Shown: positions 1 through 6,709 of the stretch, one piece after another
Layout of the letters: the number at the start of each line of letters is the position of its first letter
Numbering within the stretch: position 1 is the first letter of the stretch
Assembly (NCBI GenBank): GCA_030151565.1
Contig: JASLDM010000136.1
Location: 1 to 8,213, forward strand
Source: Flavobacterium sp.
Lineage (GTDB): Bacteria; Bacteroidota; Bacteroidia; Flavobacteriales; Flavobacteriaceae
Direction: 5' to 3'
DNA: 8,213 bases
The notes under the pieces: model-generated
Told to the model about the DNA's origin: nothing
What the model saw: only the letters and a program-made list of their open reading frames with translations
The model's database searches: none
Made by a program: the position numbers and the translations under genes

Positions 1-13
1 AAAATATAAAAAG

Positions 14-1024
14 ATGACAGAAGGAAACTTTGTCGATTACGTAAAAATTTACGTTGCTTCAGGAAAAGGAGGAAAGGGATCTACGCATTTACACCGCGAG
101 AAATTTATTGAAAAAGGAGGCCCTGACGGAGGAGATGGAGGACGTGGAGGACACGTATATGTAGTTGGAAACGAAGGTTTGTGGACGTTGTATCATTTGA
201 AATTTGCTAGACATATCAAGGCTGGGCACGGCGGAGATGGGGGAAGCTCTAGAAGTACAGGATCTGATGGTGAAGACCGTGTGATTGAAGTGCCTTTAGG
301 GACTGTGGTAAAAGATAAAGAAACGGGTGATGTACTTTTTGAAATTACAGCGCACGGAGAACGAAAGATTTTGGCTCACGGAGGAAAAGGTGGATTAGGG
401 AACTGGCATTTTAGAAGTTCTACGAATCAAACACCTCGTTATGCCCAACCGGGGATGCCAAGTGAAGAGTTGGATGTTTTGTTGGAATTGAAAGTGTTAG
501 CAGATGTAGGTTTGGTAGGTTTTCCAAATGCTGGAAAATCAACGTTGCTGTCTGTTTTGACTTCAGCTAAACCAAAAATTGCAGACTATCCTTTTACAAC
601 ATTAAAGCCTAATTTAGGAATCGTGGCTTACCGCGATTTTCAATCTTTTGTAATTGCAGATATACCAGGTATTATTGAAGGAGCTGCAGAAGGTAAAGGA
701 TTAGGACATTATTTCTTACGTCATATCGAGCGTAACTCCACTTTGTTGTTTTTGGTTCCTGCAGATGCAGATGATATTAAGAAAGAATATAATATTCTTT
801 TGGATGAGCTAAGAAGATACAACCCAGAAATGTTGGATAAAGATCGTCTTCTGGTGATTTCTAAATCAGATATGCTTGATGATGAGTTAAAGGCAGAGAT
901 GGAAGAACAATTAAATGCTGAGTTAGTAGGAGTTCCATATCATTTCATTTCGGCGGTAACGCAGCTGGGCTTAAAAGAATTAAAAGATAAACTTTGGCAG
1001 ATGTTGAATCCCAAAGTTGAATAA
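14..1024 (+). CDS. obg: Obg/CgtA family ribosome-associated GTPase
   Basis: This 336-residue protein is a P-loop GTPase of the Obg (CgtA) family, cytoplasmic proteins that bind the large ribosomal subunit and act in its assembly and in growth and stress control. The glycine-rich Obg fold covers about residues 7-160, with clustered GGxGG repeats near 19-46 and 71-77. The G domain follows: G1 GFPNAGKS at 169-176, switch I DYPFTTL at 191-197, G3 DIPG at 216-219, a G4-position SKSD at 283-286 and G5 SAV at 313-315. The G4 asparagine of the usual NKxD is serine here. The protein ends soon after the G domain, so the C-terminal OCT domain of Bacillus Obg is absent. The ATG at 14 matches the N-terminus expected for flavobacterial Obg. 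The 13 bases upstream are A-rich with no Shine-Dalgarno. Its promoter lies outside the window, and a strong terminator follows. Confidence 0.97.
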   Translation: MTEGNFVDYVKIYVASGKGGKGSTHLHREKFIEKGGPDGGDGGRGGHVYVVGNEGLWTLYHLKFARHIKAGHGGDGGSSRSTGSDGEDRVIEVPLGTVVKDKETGDVLFEITAHGERKILAHGGKGGLGNWHFRSSTNQTPRYAQPGMPSEELDVLLELKVLADVGLVGFPNAGKSTLLSVLTSAKPKIADYPFTTLKPNLGIVAYRDFQSFVIADIPGIIEGAAEGKGLGHYFLRHIERNSTLLFLVPADADDIKKEYNILLDELRRYNPEMLDKDRLLVISKSDMLDDELKAEMEEQLNAELVGVPYHFISAVTQLGLKELKDKLWQMLNPKVE

Positions 1025-1031
1025 TATAAAG

Positions 1032-1059
1032 AAACCTTTCGGAAACGGAAGGTTTTTTT
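1032..1059 (+). terminator. Rho-independent terminator of obg
   Basis: Eight bases after the obg stop lies a hairpin with arms AACCTTTCG (1033-1041) and CGGAAGGTT (1046-1054). It has nine pairs including one T-G wobble, closed by a GAAA tetraloop (1042-1045). The right arm runs into a tract of seven T (1053-1059), and the A at 1032 can add one more A-T pair. The GNRA loop, GC pairs near the loop and T tract are classic for intrinsic termination. It should separate obg from the mrp operon. Confidence 0.92.
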
Positions 1060-1205
1060 ATGCTTAATGAGGAGCAGGAGTCAATTTATTGATGAAAAGA
1101 GATACTTTGAAATGAAGTTGTTGAGAATATGATGATGTGTCTGTTTTTGATTTTTTTCAGAGTATTCATCTCTTTTTATGGATTCTAACGTGAAAAAACA
1201 TTCAA

Positions 1206-1233
1206 TTTGAGTTTTTTTTATATTTTAATTTTG
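1206..1233 (+). promoter_or_regulatory. Candidate Bacteroidota promoter A for mrpA
   Basis: TAATTTTG at 1226-1233 is an exact match to the Bacteroidota -7 consensus TAnnTTTG. A TTTG at 1206-1209 serves as a -33 element with a 16-base spacer, just under the usual 17-23. It would start transcription near 1240, leaving a leader of about 85 bases before mrpA. The region is so T-rich that chance matches are likely. Confidence 0.4.
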
Positions 1234-1272
1234 ATTAAACTCATTTAATATAGTGATGCATTGTTTTTTTAT

Positions 1273-1280
1273 TATCTTTA
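1273..1280 (+). promoter_or_regulatory. Candidate Bacteroidota promoter B (-7 box) for mrpA
   Basis: TATCTTTA matches TAnnTTTG at all but the last base and resembles the TATCTTTG boxes common in flavobacteria. It lies 45 bases before the mrpA start, a normal distance. No good TTG lies 17-23 bases upstream; the nearest, at 1261-1263, is too close. It competes with promoter A as the main mrp promoter. Confidence 0.4.
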
Positions 1281-1325
1281 CAAAAGTCAGAGAATGAAAG
1301 AAGTAAAGAAAATAAAACGCGACTT

Positions 1326-3638
1326 ATGTTAGCCACGATTATACTTGTTTTTGTACTTGCTTTTCTAACCCTTTTTTCAGGGAAGTTACTGCGTACGAAC
1401 TATATAAAGTTAGTAGGACTTTTACCTTTATCCCTTTTTGTCTTTTTTTGTACCTACATACCTAAACTTCAGACTGGAACTGAGGCTGTCTTGTTTAAGA
1501 ATGATTGGATCCCGTCACTCGGGATTTCACTTGATTTTAAGGTTGATGGCTTGTCCTTGTTGTTTAGTTTATTGGTTACGGGAATCGGTACATTGATTTA
1601 TCTGTATGCCGCAGATTATCTCAAAGGGCATGTTTATTTGAATCGATTTTACAGTTATTTAGGCCTTTTTATGGCTTCCATGCTAGGGCTTGTACTTTCA
1701 GATAATTTGATAACGCTCTTTATTTTTTGGGAGCTTACGAGTATAACGTCTTATTTTTTAATAGGTTTCAATCACGAAGATGAGGCTGCTCGAAAGAGTG
1801 GATTGTGGGCCTTTTCTATCACTGGACTAGGAGGGCTTTTCTTATTGGCCGGCTTTACGATGATTGGAAGTATAGCAGGGACCTATTCTCTTACGGAGCT
1901 ATTAACGGAGTCTGATGTACTTACTGCGCATTCGGCCTATCCGTTGTTGTTGGTGTTTCTGTTTTTAGGAGCCTTTACAAAATCAGCACAGTTTCCATTT
2001 TATTTTTGGTTGCCAGGAGCAATGAAGGCACCTACGCCGGTTTCGGCTTACCTGCATTCGGCGACTATGGTAAAGGCGGGAATCTATCTGTTGGCTCGTT
2101 TTTCTCCTATTTTAAACGATGGTCATTTATGGACAACTACCTTGCTAATTGTAGGAGGGTTTACTATGGCTTTTGGAGCTTTCCATTCTGTTTTTAGAAA
2201 GGATTTGAAAGGTATATTGGCTTATTCGACGATATCTGCGTTAGGAGTTTTGGTGTTTTTACTAGGCTTAGGGACGCCAAAAGCTATTGTTGCTTTTAGT
2301 GTTTTTTTGGTAGCACATGCGCTTTATAAAGCAGCTTTATTTATGGTTACTGGTACTATTGATCATACTTTTCATACTCGAGATATAACGGAGCTTAGCG
2401 GGTTGCGCCAAAGTATGCCTTATTTGGCACTTGCGGGAGGCCTTAGTGCTTTGTCGTCAGCGGGTGTTCCTTTGACGTTTGGGTTTGTAGCCAAAGAATT
2501 GGTGTATGAAGCAAGTTTAGGTAATGCTTTGAATACGTTTGCTATTTGCGTTACGGTATTGGCTGTTGCAACTAATGTTTTTTTGAGTGCTTCTGGTTTT
2601 TTAGTAGGTATTAAACCTTTTTTTGGACCAATATCTGAAGCAAAGCGTTCCGTACCGAAATTGAAATTATGGTTGTGGCTCTCGCCTTTGATTTTAGCTT
2701 TTCTGACCTTAGTTTTTGGGCTTTTACCTATGCTAGCAGATGTTGGGTTTGCACAAGCAGCAACTCAAGTGGTATTACAGCAACCGATTGATCTGCACTT
2801 AAAGTTATGGCATGGGTTTAATGAGGTTTTACTCCTGAGTGGTATTACTTTGCTATTAGGTGTTGTGTTCTATTTTGTTTTTTCAAAGTGGACGGGGTCT
2901 TTAAACTTTATAGCGTATTTTGAGCGTTTCGCTCCTCAGCGGTTAGTTTCCTATCTTTTGGAGCAATTTAGAAAGTTGGCTTTTCATTATACCAGATTGT
3001 TTCAAGATGGATATTTACGCCACTACTTAATGGTGATTATCGTGTTTTTTACAGCCCTCGTTGGATATAAACTTTTTGCAGATGTACCACTTCAAGTTAA
3101 TACGGCTCATCTTTCTGAGTTTAGAGCCTATGAACTCGTTGTATTTATGATTGCCGTTGCAGCTATTTTATTTACAATTTACACGCCATCTCGACTCACC
3201 GCAATTGCTTCGATTGGTGTAGTGGGATATTGTATCTGTTTGATATTTGTGTTTTATGGAGCTCCTGATTTAGCAATGACGCAATTTACAATTGATACAT
3301 TAACGGTGGTTTTATTTGTGTTGGTATTGTTTAAATTACCTTCTTTTTTACAATATAGAAATAGAAAAATTCAGATTCGTGATGCTATCGTTTCTATTGC
3401 TTTTGGAACTTTAATTGCCTTGATTACTTTACAGGCTTTGGTTTCTCCTGCGGATAAAGAAGTGAGTCGTTTTTATGCGGAAAATACCTACGTACTTGCT
3501 AAGGGACGAAATGTGGTAAATGTTATTTTGGTAGATTTTAGAGGGTTTGATACTTTGATTGAAACAATTGTACTTTCTATTGCTGCCTTGGGCGTTTTGA
3601 GTTTGTTGAAATATAAAATTAGAGACAATGAAAAATAA
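1326..3638 (+). CDS. mrpA: Na+/H+ antiporter subunit A (MrpA/MnhA)
   Basis: This 770-residue integral membrane protein is the largest Mrp subunit. It is related to NuoL of complex I and takes part in ion translocation; Bacillus homologues have about 800 residues. The antiporter core spans about 64-430. It shows Glu136 in FWELTS, Lys219 in FTKSAQFPFYFWLP, His244 and Lys250 in AYLHSATMVKAG, His331 and Lys335 in HALYKAALF, and Lys390 in GFVAKE. The C-terminus carries an MbhD-like segment (about 602-672, with GAPDLAMTQ at 645-653) and an MbhE-like segment (about 685-765, with NVVNVILVDFRGFD at 729-742 and Glu746). So this is the full MrpA form, not a bare NuoL-like protein. Asp657 stands where Bacillus MrpA has a glutamate. 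The ATG at 1326 gives a hydrophobic N-terminus that fits the family, although no Shine-Dalgarno is visible. The last 11 bases overlap mrpB. Confidence 0.97.
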   Translation: MLATIILVFVLAFLTLFSGKLLRTNYIKLVGLLPLSLFVFFCTYIPKLQTGTEAVLFKNDWIPSLGISLDFKVDGLSLLFSLLVTGIGTLIYLYAADYLKGHVYLNRFYSYLGLFMASMLGLVLSDNLITLFIFWELTSITSYFLIGFNHEDEAARKSGLWAFSITGLGGLFLLAGFTMIGSIAGTYSLTELLTESDVLTAHSAYPLLLVFLFLGAFTKSAQFPFYFWLPGAMKAPTPVSAYLHSATMVKAGIYLLARFSPILNDGHLWTTTLLIVGGFTMAFGAFHSVFRKDLKGILAYSTISALGVLVFLLGLGTPKAIVAFSVFLVAHALYKAALFMVTGTIDHTFHTRDITELSGLRQSMPYLALAGGLSALSSAGVPLTFGFVAKELVYEASLGNALNTFAICVTVLAVATNVFLSASGFLVGIKPFFGPISEAKRSVPKLKLWLWLSPLILAFLTLVFGLLPMLADVGFAQAATQVVLQQPIDLHLKLWHGFNEVLLLSGITLLLGVVFYFVFSKWTGSLNFIAYFERFAPQRLVSYLLEQFRKLAFHYTRLFQDGYLRHYLMVIIVFFTALVGYKLFADVPLQVNTAHLSEFRAYELVVFMIAVAAILFTIYTPSRLTAIASIGVVGYCICLIFVFYGAPDLAMTQFTIDTLTVVLFVLVLFKLPSFLQYRNRKIQIRDAIVSIAFGTLIALITLQALVSPADKEVSRFYAENTYVLAKGRNVVNVILVDFRGFDTLIETIVLSIAALGVLSLLKYKIRDNEK

Positions 3639-4068
3639 ACATAAAAAACCGAAGGTCTTTGATAATACTATTTTAAGAACAGCAACGAATTACTTGTTAC
3701 CCTTATTGTTGATGTTCTCGATCTTTGTTTTACTGAGAGGACATTATCTTTCGGGAGGGGGATTTGTAGGAGGGCTTATTGCATCGATCGCTTTTGTATT
3801 GCATGCCTTTGCGTATGATACAAAAACTACTTTGGCACTGTTTCGTTTTCCTCCATTAAAGCTGATTCCAATGGGGTTGACTTTATCTATTGTTAGTGGT
3901 TTTTTGCCTGTTTTATTAGGATTGCCCTTTATGAGTGGTGTTTGGTTTGCAGATAATGTTGTTGTTATAGGATCGGTGGGAACTGCCTTGTTTTTTGATA
4001 TAGGCGTTTATATGGTGGTGATTGGCGTAGTGCTAACGATATTATTTACAATTGCAGAAAATGTATAA
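3628..4068 (+). CDS. mrpB: Na+/H+ antiporter subunit B (MrpB/MnhB)
   Basis: This 146-residue membrane protein has the usual length of MrpB, a subunit required for antiport. After a basic N-terminus (KNKHKKPK) it has about four membrane segments, near 22-37, 45-63, 77-100 and 110-142. Family hallmarks are RGHY at 37-40, GGGFVGGL at 43-50 and FFDIG at 122-126. Asp124 corresponds by motif to an acidic residue reported as essential in Bacillus subtilis MrpB (recalled as Asp121). The proline that normally precedes GGGF is Ser42, encoded by TCG at 3751-3753. The ATG at 3628 lies inside the end of mrpA, an 11-base overlap suggesting coupled translation. A single ancestral mrpAB fusion is ruled out because the two frames differ. 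Confidence 0.96.
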   Translation: MKNKHKKPKVFDNTILRTATNYLLPLLLMFSIFVLLRGHYLSGGGFVGGLIASIAFVLHAFAYDTKTTLALFRFPPLKLIPMGLTLSIVSGFLPVLLGLPFMSGVWFADNVVVIGSVGTALFFDIGVYMVVIGVVLTILFTIAENV

Positions 4069-4085
4069 AGTTTAAAAATGTAAGA

Positions 4086-4439
4086 ATGGAATTATTACTT
4101 GTACTATTAGTGGGGATTTTATACGCTGCAGGCATTTATATGATGTTTAGAAGAAGTATGGTAAAGCTTTTACTCGGATTGATACTTCTGGGTAATGGAG
4201 CGAATATTTTAATTTTTTTAATGGGAGAGTTGACTAAAGGTCGCGCTCCAATTATTGAAGATGGACAGTCCTATTTTTTGGGTGCTTATGCAGACCCTGT
4301 TCCACAAGCTTTGATTTTGACAGCCATTGTAATTAGTTTTGGTTTGACGGCTTTTGCAATTGTATTATTAAATAAAGTATATAGTATAACGGGGTCTGAC
4401 GATTTAGATTCTTTAAATGTTCAAGATTTAGATATATGA
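4086..4439 (+). CDS. mrpC: Na+/H+ antiporter subunit C (MrpC/MnhC, NuoK-like)
   Basis: This 117-residue protein with three membrane segments (about 2-20, 27-47 and 72-96) belongs to the NuoK/MnhC family. It packs between the MrpA and MrpD modules, as NuoK does in complex I. The conserved stretch DPVPQALILTAIVISFG lies at 70-86. It contains Gln74 and Thr79, which align with residues whose mutation harms Bacillus pseudofirmus Mrp (recalled as Gln70 and Thr75). GNGAN at 36-40 is also typical. The C-terminal tail (about 101-117) is rich in Asp and Leu and probably cytoplasmic. It starts 17 bases after mrpB, and its stop overlaps the mrpD start as ATGA. Confidence 0.95.
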   Translation: MELLLVLLVGILYAAGIYMMFRRSMVKLLLGLILLGNGANILIFLMGELTKGRAPIIEDGQSYFLGAYADPVPQALILTAIVISFGLTAFAIVLLNKVYSITGSDDLDSLNVQDLDI

Positions 4440-5947
4440 TTTCAAATTTTATACTAGCACCTCTATTTGCCCATATGTTTACTGCTGTTATTCTTCTCTT
4501 TTTTTGGAAAAGGGTTCGAATTCAGAAAGTTATTAGTATTGTAGGTAATAGTATCGCTTTCTTAATTGGTGTTGCCCTGTTTTGGCTTACTTGGAATGAA
4601 GGACCTTTGGTTTTACAGCTAGGAGGATGGGAAGCACCTTTCGGAATTACATTTATCTCGGATACCTTAAGTGCTGTTATGGTTTTGCTGACTTCAATAG
4701 TCTCTTTGGCTGTTGGTATTTACTCTACAGCTGCAATTAATATAAGTCGTATTCGATATGGATATTTTATAATTTTTCACTTGTTGATTATGGGGCTTTT
4801 AGGCGCTTTTTTAACAGGAGATATCTTTAACTTATACGTTTGGTTTGAAATTGTTATTATTTCATCATTTGTTTTGCTTACTCTAGGAGGGAAAAAGCGA
4901 CAAATGGAAGGAGCGATAAAATATGTGAGTATCAATATGTTGGCGTCAGTTATTTTTTTGACAGCTATTGGGATACTTTATGGAATTACAGGAAGTTTGA
5001 ATATTGCCGATTTAGCAGCGCAAGTAGCTAAAGTCGAGAATAGAGGGTTGGTGACTGTGACAGCTTTATTGTTTTTTGTTGGTTTCGGAATTAAGTCGGC
5101 AGTGTTTCCGCTCTATTTTTGGTTGCCATCGTCTTACCATACACCGCCTTCAGCGATTGGGGCTATTTTTGGTGGATTATTAACAAAGTTGGGAGTTTAT
5201 TCTCTATTACGCGTGTTTACAGTGATTTTTGTGCCCGACGATTTTATACTTACGGTTTTTGTAGGGGTTGCTGCTTTGACAATGATTAGTGGAGCTTTTG
5301 GAGTGATTAATAAACGTAATATCCGTAGAATTTTATCTTATTTTATTGTTTGTCATATTGGGTATCTCATTGCTGGATTGGGATTGTATACTGAAATAGC
5401 CTTGATGGGCGTTGTGTTTTATTTGATTCACGATGTCATCATAAAAAGTAATCTTTTTATGATGAGTGGATTAATACATAAGATTCGAGGAACTCAGGAT
5501 ATTCATCGTTTGGGAGGTTTGTATAAGGATTATCCTAGGCTTTCGATGGTGTTCGCTATTATTTTATTCTCTTTGGCAGGTATACCACCGCTTTCGGGTT
5601 TTTGGCCAAAAATAGTCCTTTTTCAAGAGGCTTTTCGTCAAGAGAATTATGTGCTATTGGGAGCTTTACTCTTTGCTAGTTTTGTGACGTTGTTTATAGT
5701 GGCTCGAATTTGGAGTGAGGTGTTTTGGAAAGATTTACCTAAACCAAATAGTGAAGAATTAGATCATTTAGCGCCTTTTAATTTTTCTGGAAAAATAGCA
5801 TTGGTATCACCCGTTGTTGCCATGGCTGCTTTGAGTTTATGTATAGGGCTTTACGCTTCAAAAGTGATTGAAATATCTGAACGTGTGGCTTATGAATTGA
5901 TGCATCCAGTTATTTATATTGAAGCTGTAATGGGAACTTTTAAATGA
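4436..5947 (+). CDS. mrpD: Na+/H+ antiporter subunit D (MrpD/MnhD)
   Basis: This 503-residue membrane protein is the second antiporter-like subunit, related to NuoM/NuoN. Its length is normal (Bacillus about 490) and about 14 membrane helices are expected. The ion-pathway residues are intact: Glu138 in YVWFE, equivalent to the essential Glu137 of Bacillus MrpD; Lys220 in GFGIKSAVFPLYFWLP; Lys251 in LLTKLGVYSLLR; His332 and Lys337 in FYLIHDVIIKSNLF; and Lys392 in GIPPLSGFWPK. These support an active channel rather than a decayed copy. The start is fixed by the four-base ATGA overlap with mrpC (4436-4439). Seven bases separate its stop from mrpE. Confidence 0.97.
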   Translation: MISNFILAPLFAHMFTAVILLFFWKRVRIQKVISIVGNSIAFLIGVALFWLTWNEGPLVLQLGGWEAPFGITFISDTLSAVMVLLTSIVSLAVGIYSTAAINISRIRYGYFIIFHLLIMGLLGAFLTGDIFNLYVWFEIVIISSFVLLTLGGKKRQMEGAIKYVSINMLASVIFLTAIGILYGITGSLNIADLAAQVAKVENRGLVTVTALLFFVGFGIKSAVFPLYFWLPSSYHTPPSAIGAIFGGLLTKLGVYSLLRVFTVIFVPDDFILTVFVGVAALTMISGAFGVINKRNIRRILSYFIVCHIGYLIAGLGLYTEIALMGVVFYLIHDVIIKSNLFMMSGLIHKIRGTQDIHRLGGLYKDYPRLSMVFAIILFSLAGIPPLSGFWPKIVLFQEAFRQENYVLLGALLFASFVTLFIVARIWSEVFWKDLPKPNSEELDHLAPFNFSGKIALVSPVVAMAALSLCIGLYASKVIEISERVAYELMHPVIYIEAVMGTFK

Positions 5948-5954
5948 TGGTGAG

Positions 5955-6437
5955 ATGATAAAATATTTTTTGCTTAACTTATTGATGTCCTTTGTATGGG
6001 TAGCTCTAACGGGACAGCTTAACTATACCAATTTTATTTTTGGTTCTGTAGTTGGTTTTTTTATACTCTGGATGTTGACAAGGAATTCTAAACCAGAGGA
6101 TAAGCAGTATTTTTTAAGAGTGCCTAAAATATTGATTTTTTGTCTGTATTTTATTTACGATATGCTTGAGGCTAATTTTCAAGTAGCCTTAGATGTAATT
6201 ACACCAAATTATCATACCACACCTGGAATTATTAAATATGATATTGACGCTAAAACTGATTTTGAAATCACGATGTTAGCCAATATCATTGCTTTAACGC
6301 CAGGTACAATGGTTATTGATATTGCGGAAGATAAAACGCATATTTTTATTCATACGATGTATTCTAAGGATAAAGATAAATTCATTAAGCGTATGAAAGA
6401 ACGTACTGAGCGTAAATTATTAGAAATATTACGATGA
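5955..6437 (+). CDS. mrpE: Na+/H+ antiporter subunit E (MrpE/MnhE)
   Basis: This 160-residue protein matches the length and pattern of MrpE, a small membrane subunit needed for full antiport and complex stability. Hydrophobic segments lie at about 3-20, 25-42 and 57-75, followed by a soluble C-terminal domain. The family signature ALTPGTMVID is at 113-122. Thr115 and Pro116 align with residues shown to matter in Bacillus pseudofirmus MrpE (recalled as Thr113 and Pro114). The C-terminal 25 residues are strongly basic (KDKFIKRMKERTERK). The ATG at 5955 is the first usable start after mrpD; the ATG at 5947 stops after three codons. The stop overlaps the mrpF start by four bases. Confidence 0.95.
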   Translation: MIKYFLLNLLMSFVWVALTGQLNYTNFIFGSVVGFFILWMLTRNSKPEDKQYFLRVPKILIFCLYFIYDMLEANFQVALDVITPNYHTTPGIIKYDIDAKTDFEITMLANIIALTPGTMVIDIAEDKTHIFIHTMYSKDKDKFIKRMKERTERKLLEILR

Positions 6438-6709
6438 TGGTAGAAAATTATTTGATGTATGTAGTTATGCCAATTATCTGTTTGTCGTTGGTTTTTATCT
6501 TTCTCCGATTTTTAAAAGGGCCTTCGATTGTAGATCGTGTAATTGCATTAGACTTACTTATTACGGTAGGTGTGGGGCTTATAGGATTGTTTAGTGTTAT
6601 TGCAGATAATCCTGTTTTTTTGGATGTAGCGGTAATTTTGGCTTTAATTGCTTTTTTGAGTACCGTAGCCTTTTCATTTTATTTAGATAAACGAAACAAA
6701 GATGACTGA
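6434..6709 (+). CDS. mrpF: Na+/H+ antiporter subunit F (MrpF/MnhF)
   Basis: This 91-residue protein with three membrane helices (about 5-26, 36-57 and 62-84) is MrpF at normal length. The hallmark GPSIVDRVIALDLL lies at 29-42. Asp34, Arg35 and Asp40 fall in the conserved polar patch where mutations impair Bacillus Mrp. Two Met codons open the frame, at 6434 and 6437. The first gives the usual ATGA overlap with mrpE, while the second would begin exactly at the last base of mrpE, so the choice is not settled. Its last eight bases overlap mrpG. Confidence 0.95.
   Translation: MMVENYLMYVVMPIICLSLVFIFLRFLKGPSIVDRVIALDLLITVGVGLIGLFSVIADNPVFLDVAVILALIAFLSTVAFSFYLDKRNKDD

Larger units (their letters stand above)
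1060..1325. other. AT-rich intergenic spacer and probable mrp leader
   Basis: I see no convincing gene on either strand here. The spacer becomes very T-rich from about 1140. It holds an imperfect inverted repeat, ATGAAAAGAGAT (1092-1103) against ATCTCTTTTTAT (1168-1179), giving 12 pairs with one G-T around a 64-base loop. It also holds two promoter-like boxes, listed separately. Three tiny frames exist: 1067-1132 (21 codons), 1129-1188 (19 codons, hydrophobic) and 1294-1332 (12 codons, overlapping the mrpA start). None has codon evidence or a recognisable product. Most likely the stretch is the promoter and 5' leader of mrpA. Confidence 0.6.

Noticed and set aside
1067..1188. Two tiny overlapping frames (21 and 19 codons) joined by an ATGA overlap at 1129-1132, the second strongly hydrophobic
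   Set aside because: Very short, no ribosome-binding signal and no recognisable product. T-rich DNA naturally encodes Phe, Leu and Ile, so a chance membrane-like peptide is expected.
1193..1219. Hairpin-like A tract and T tract (AAAAAAC ... GTTTTTT) in the mrp leader that could resemble a terminator
   Set aside because: The stem has a single G-C pair plus A-T pairs and an 11-base loop, far too weak beside the real terminator at 1032-1059.
2006..2197. 63-codon open frame in another frame within mrpA
   Set aside because: It lies wholly inside the well-supported mrpA coding sequence and its translation resembles no protein I know.
2922..2934. GAGCG-TTT-CGCTC hairpin within mrpA
   Set aside because: Only five pairs with a three-base loop and no T tract; expected by chance in several kilobases.
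1326..3638. mrpA read as nuoL or hyfB of complex I or a hydrogenase
   Set aside because: The MbhD- and MbhE-like C-terminus and the following mrpB-G genes identify MrpA; no Nuo or hydrogenase genes are nearby.
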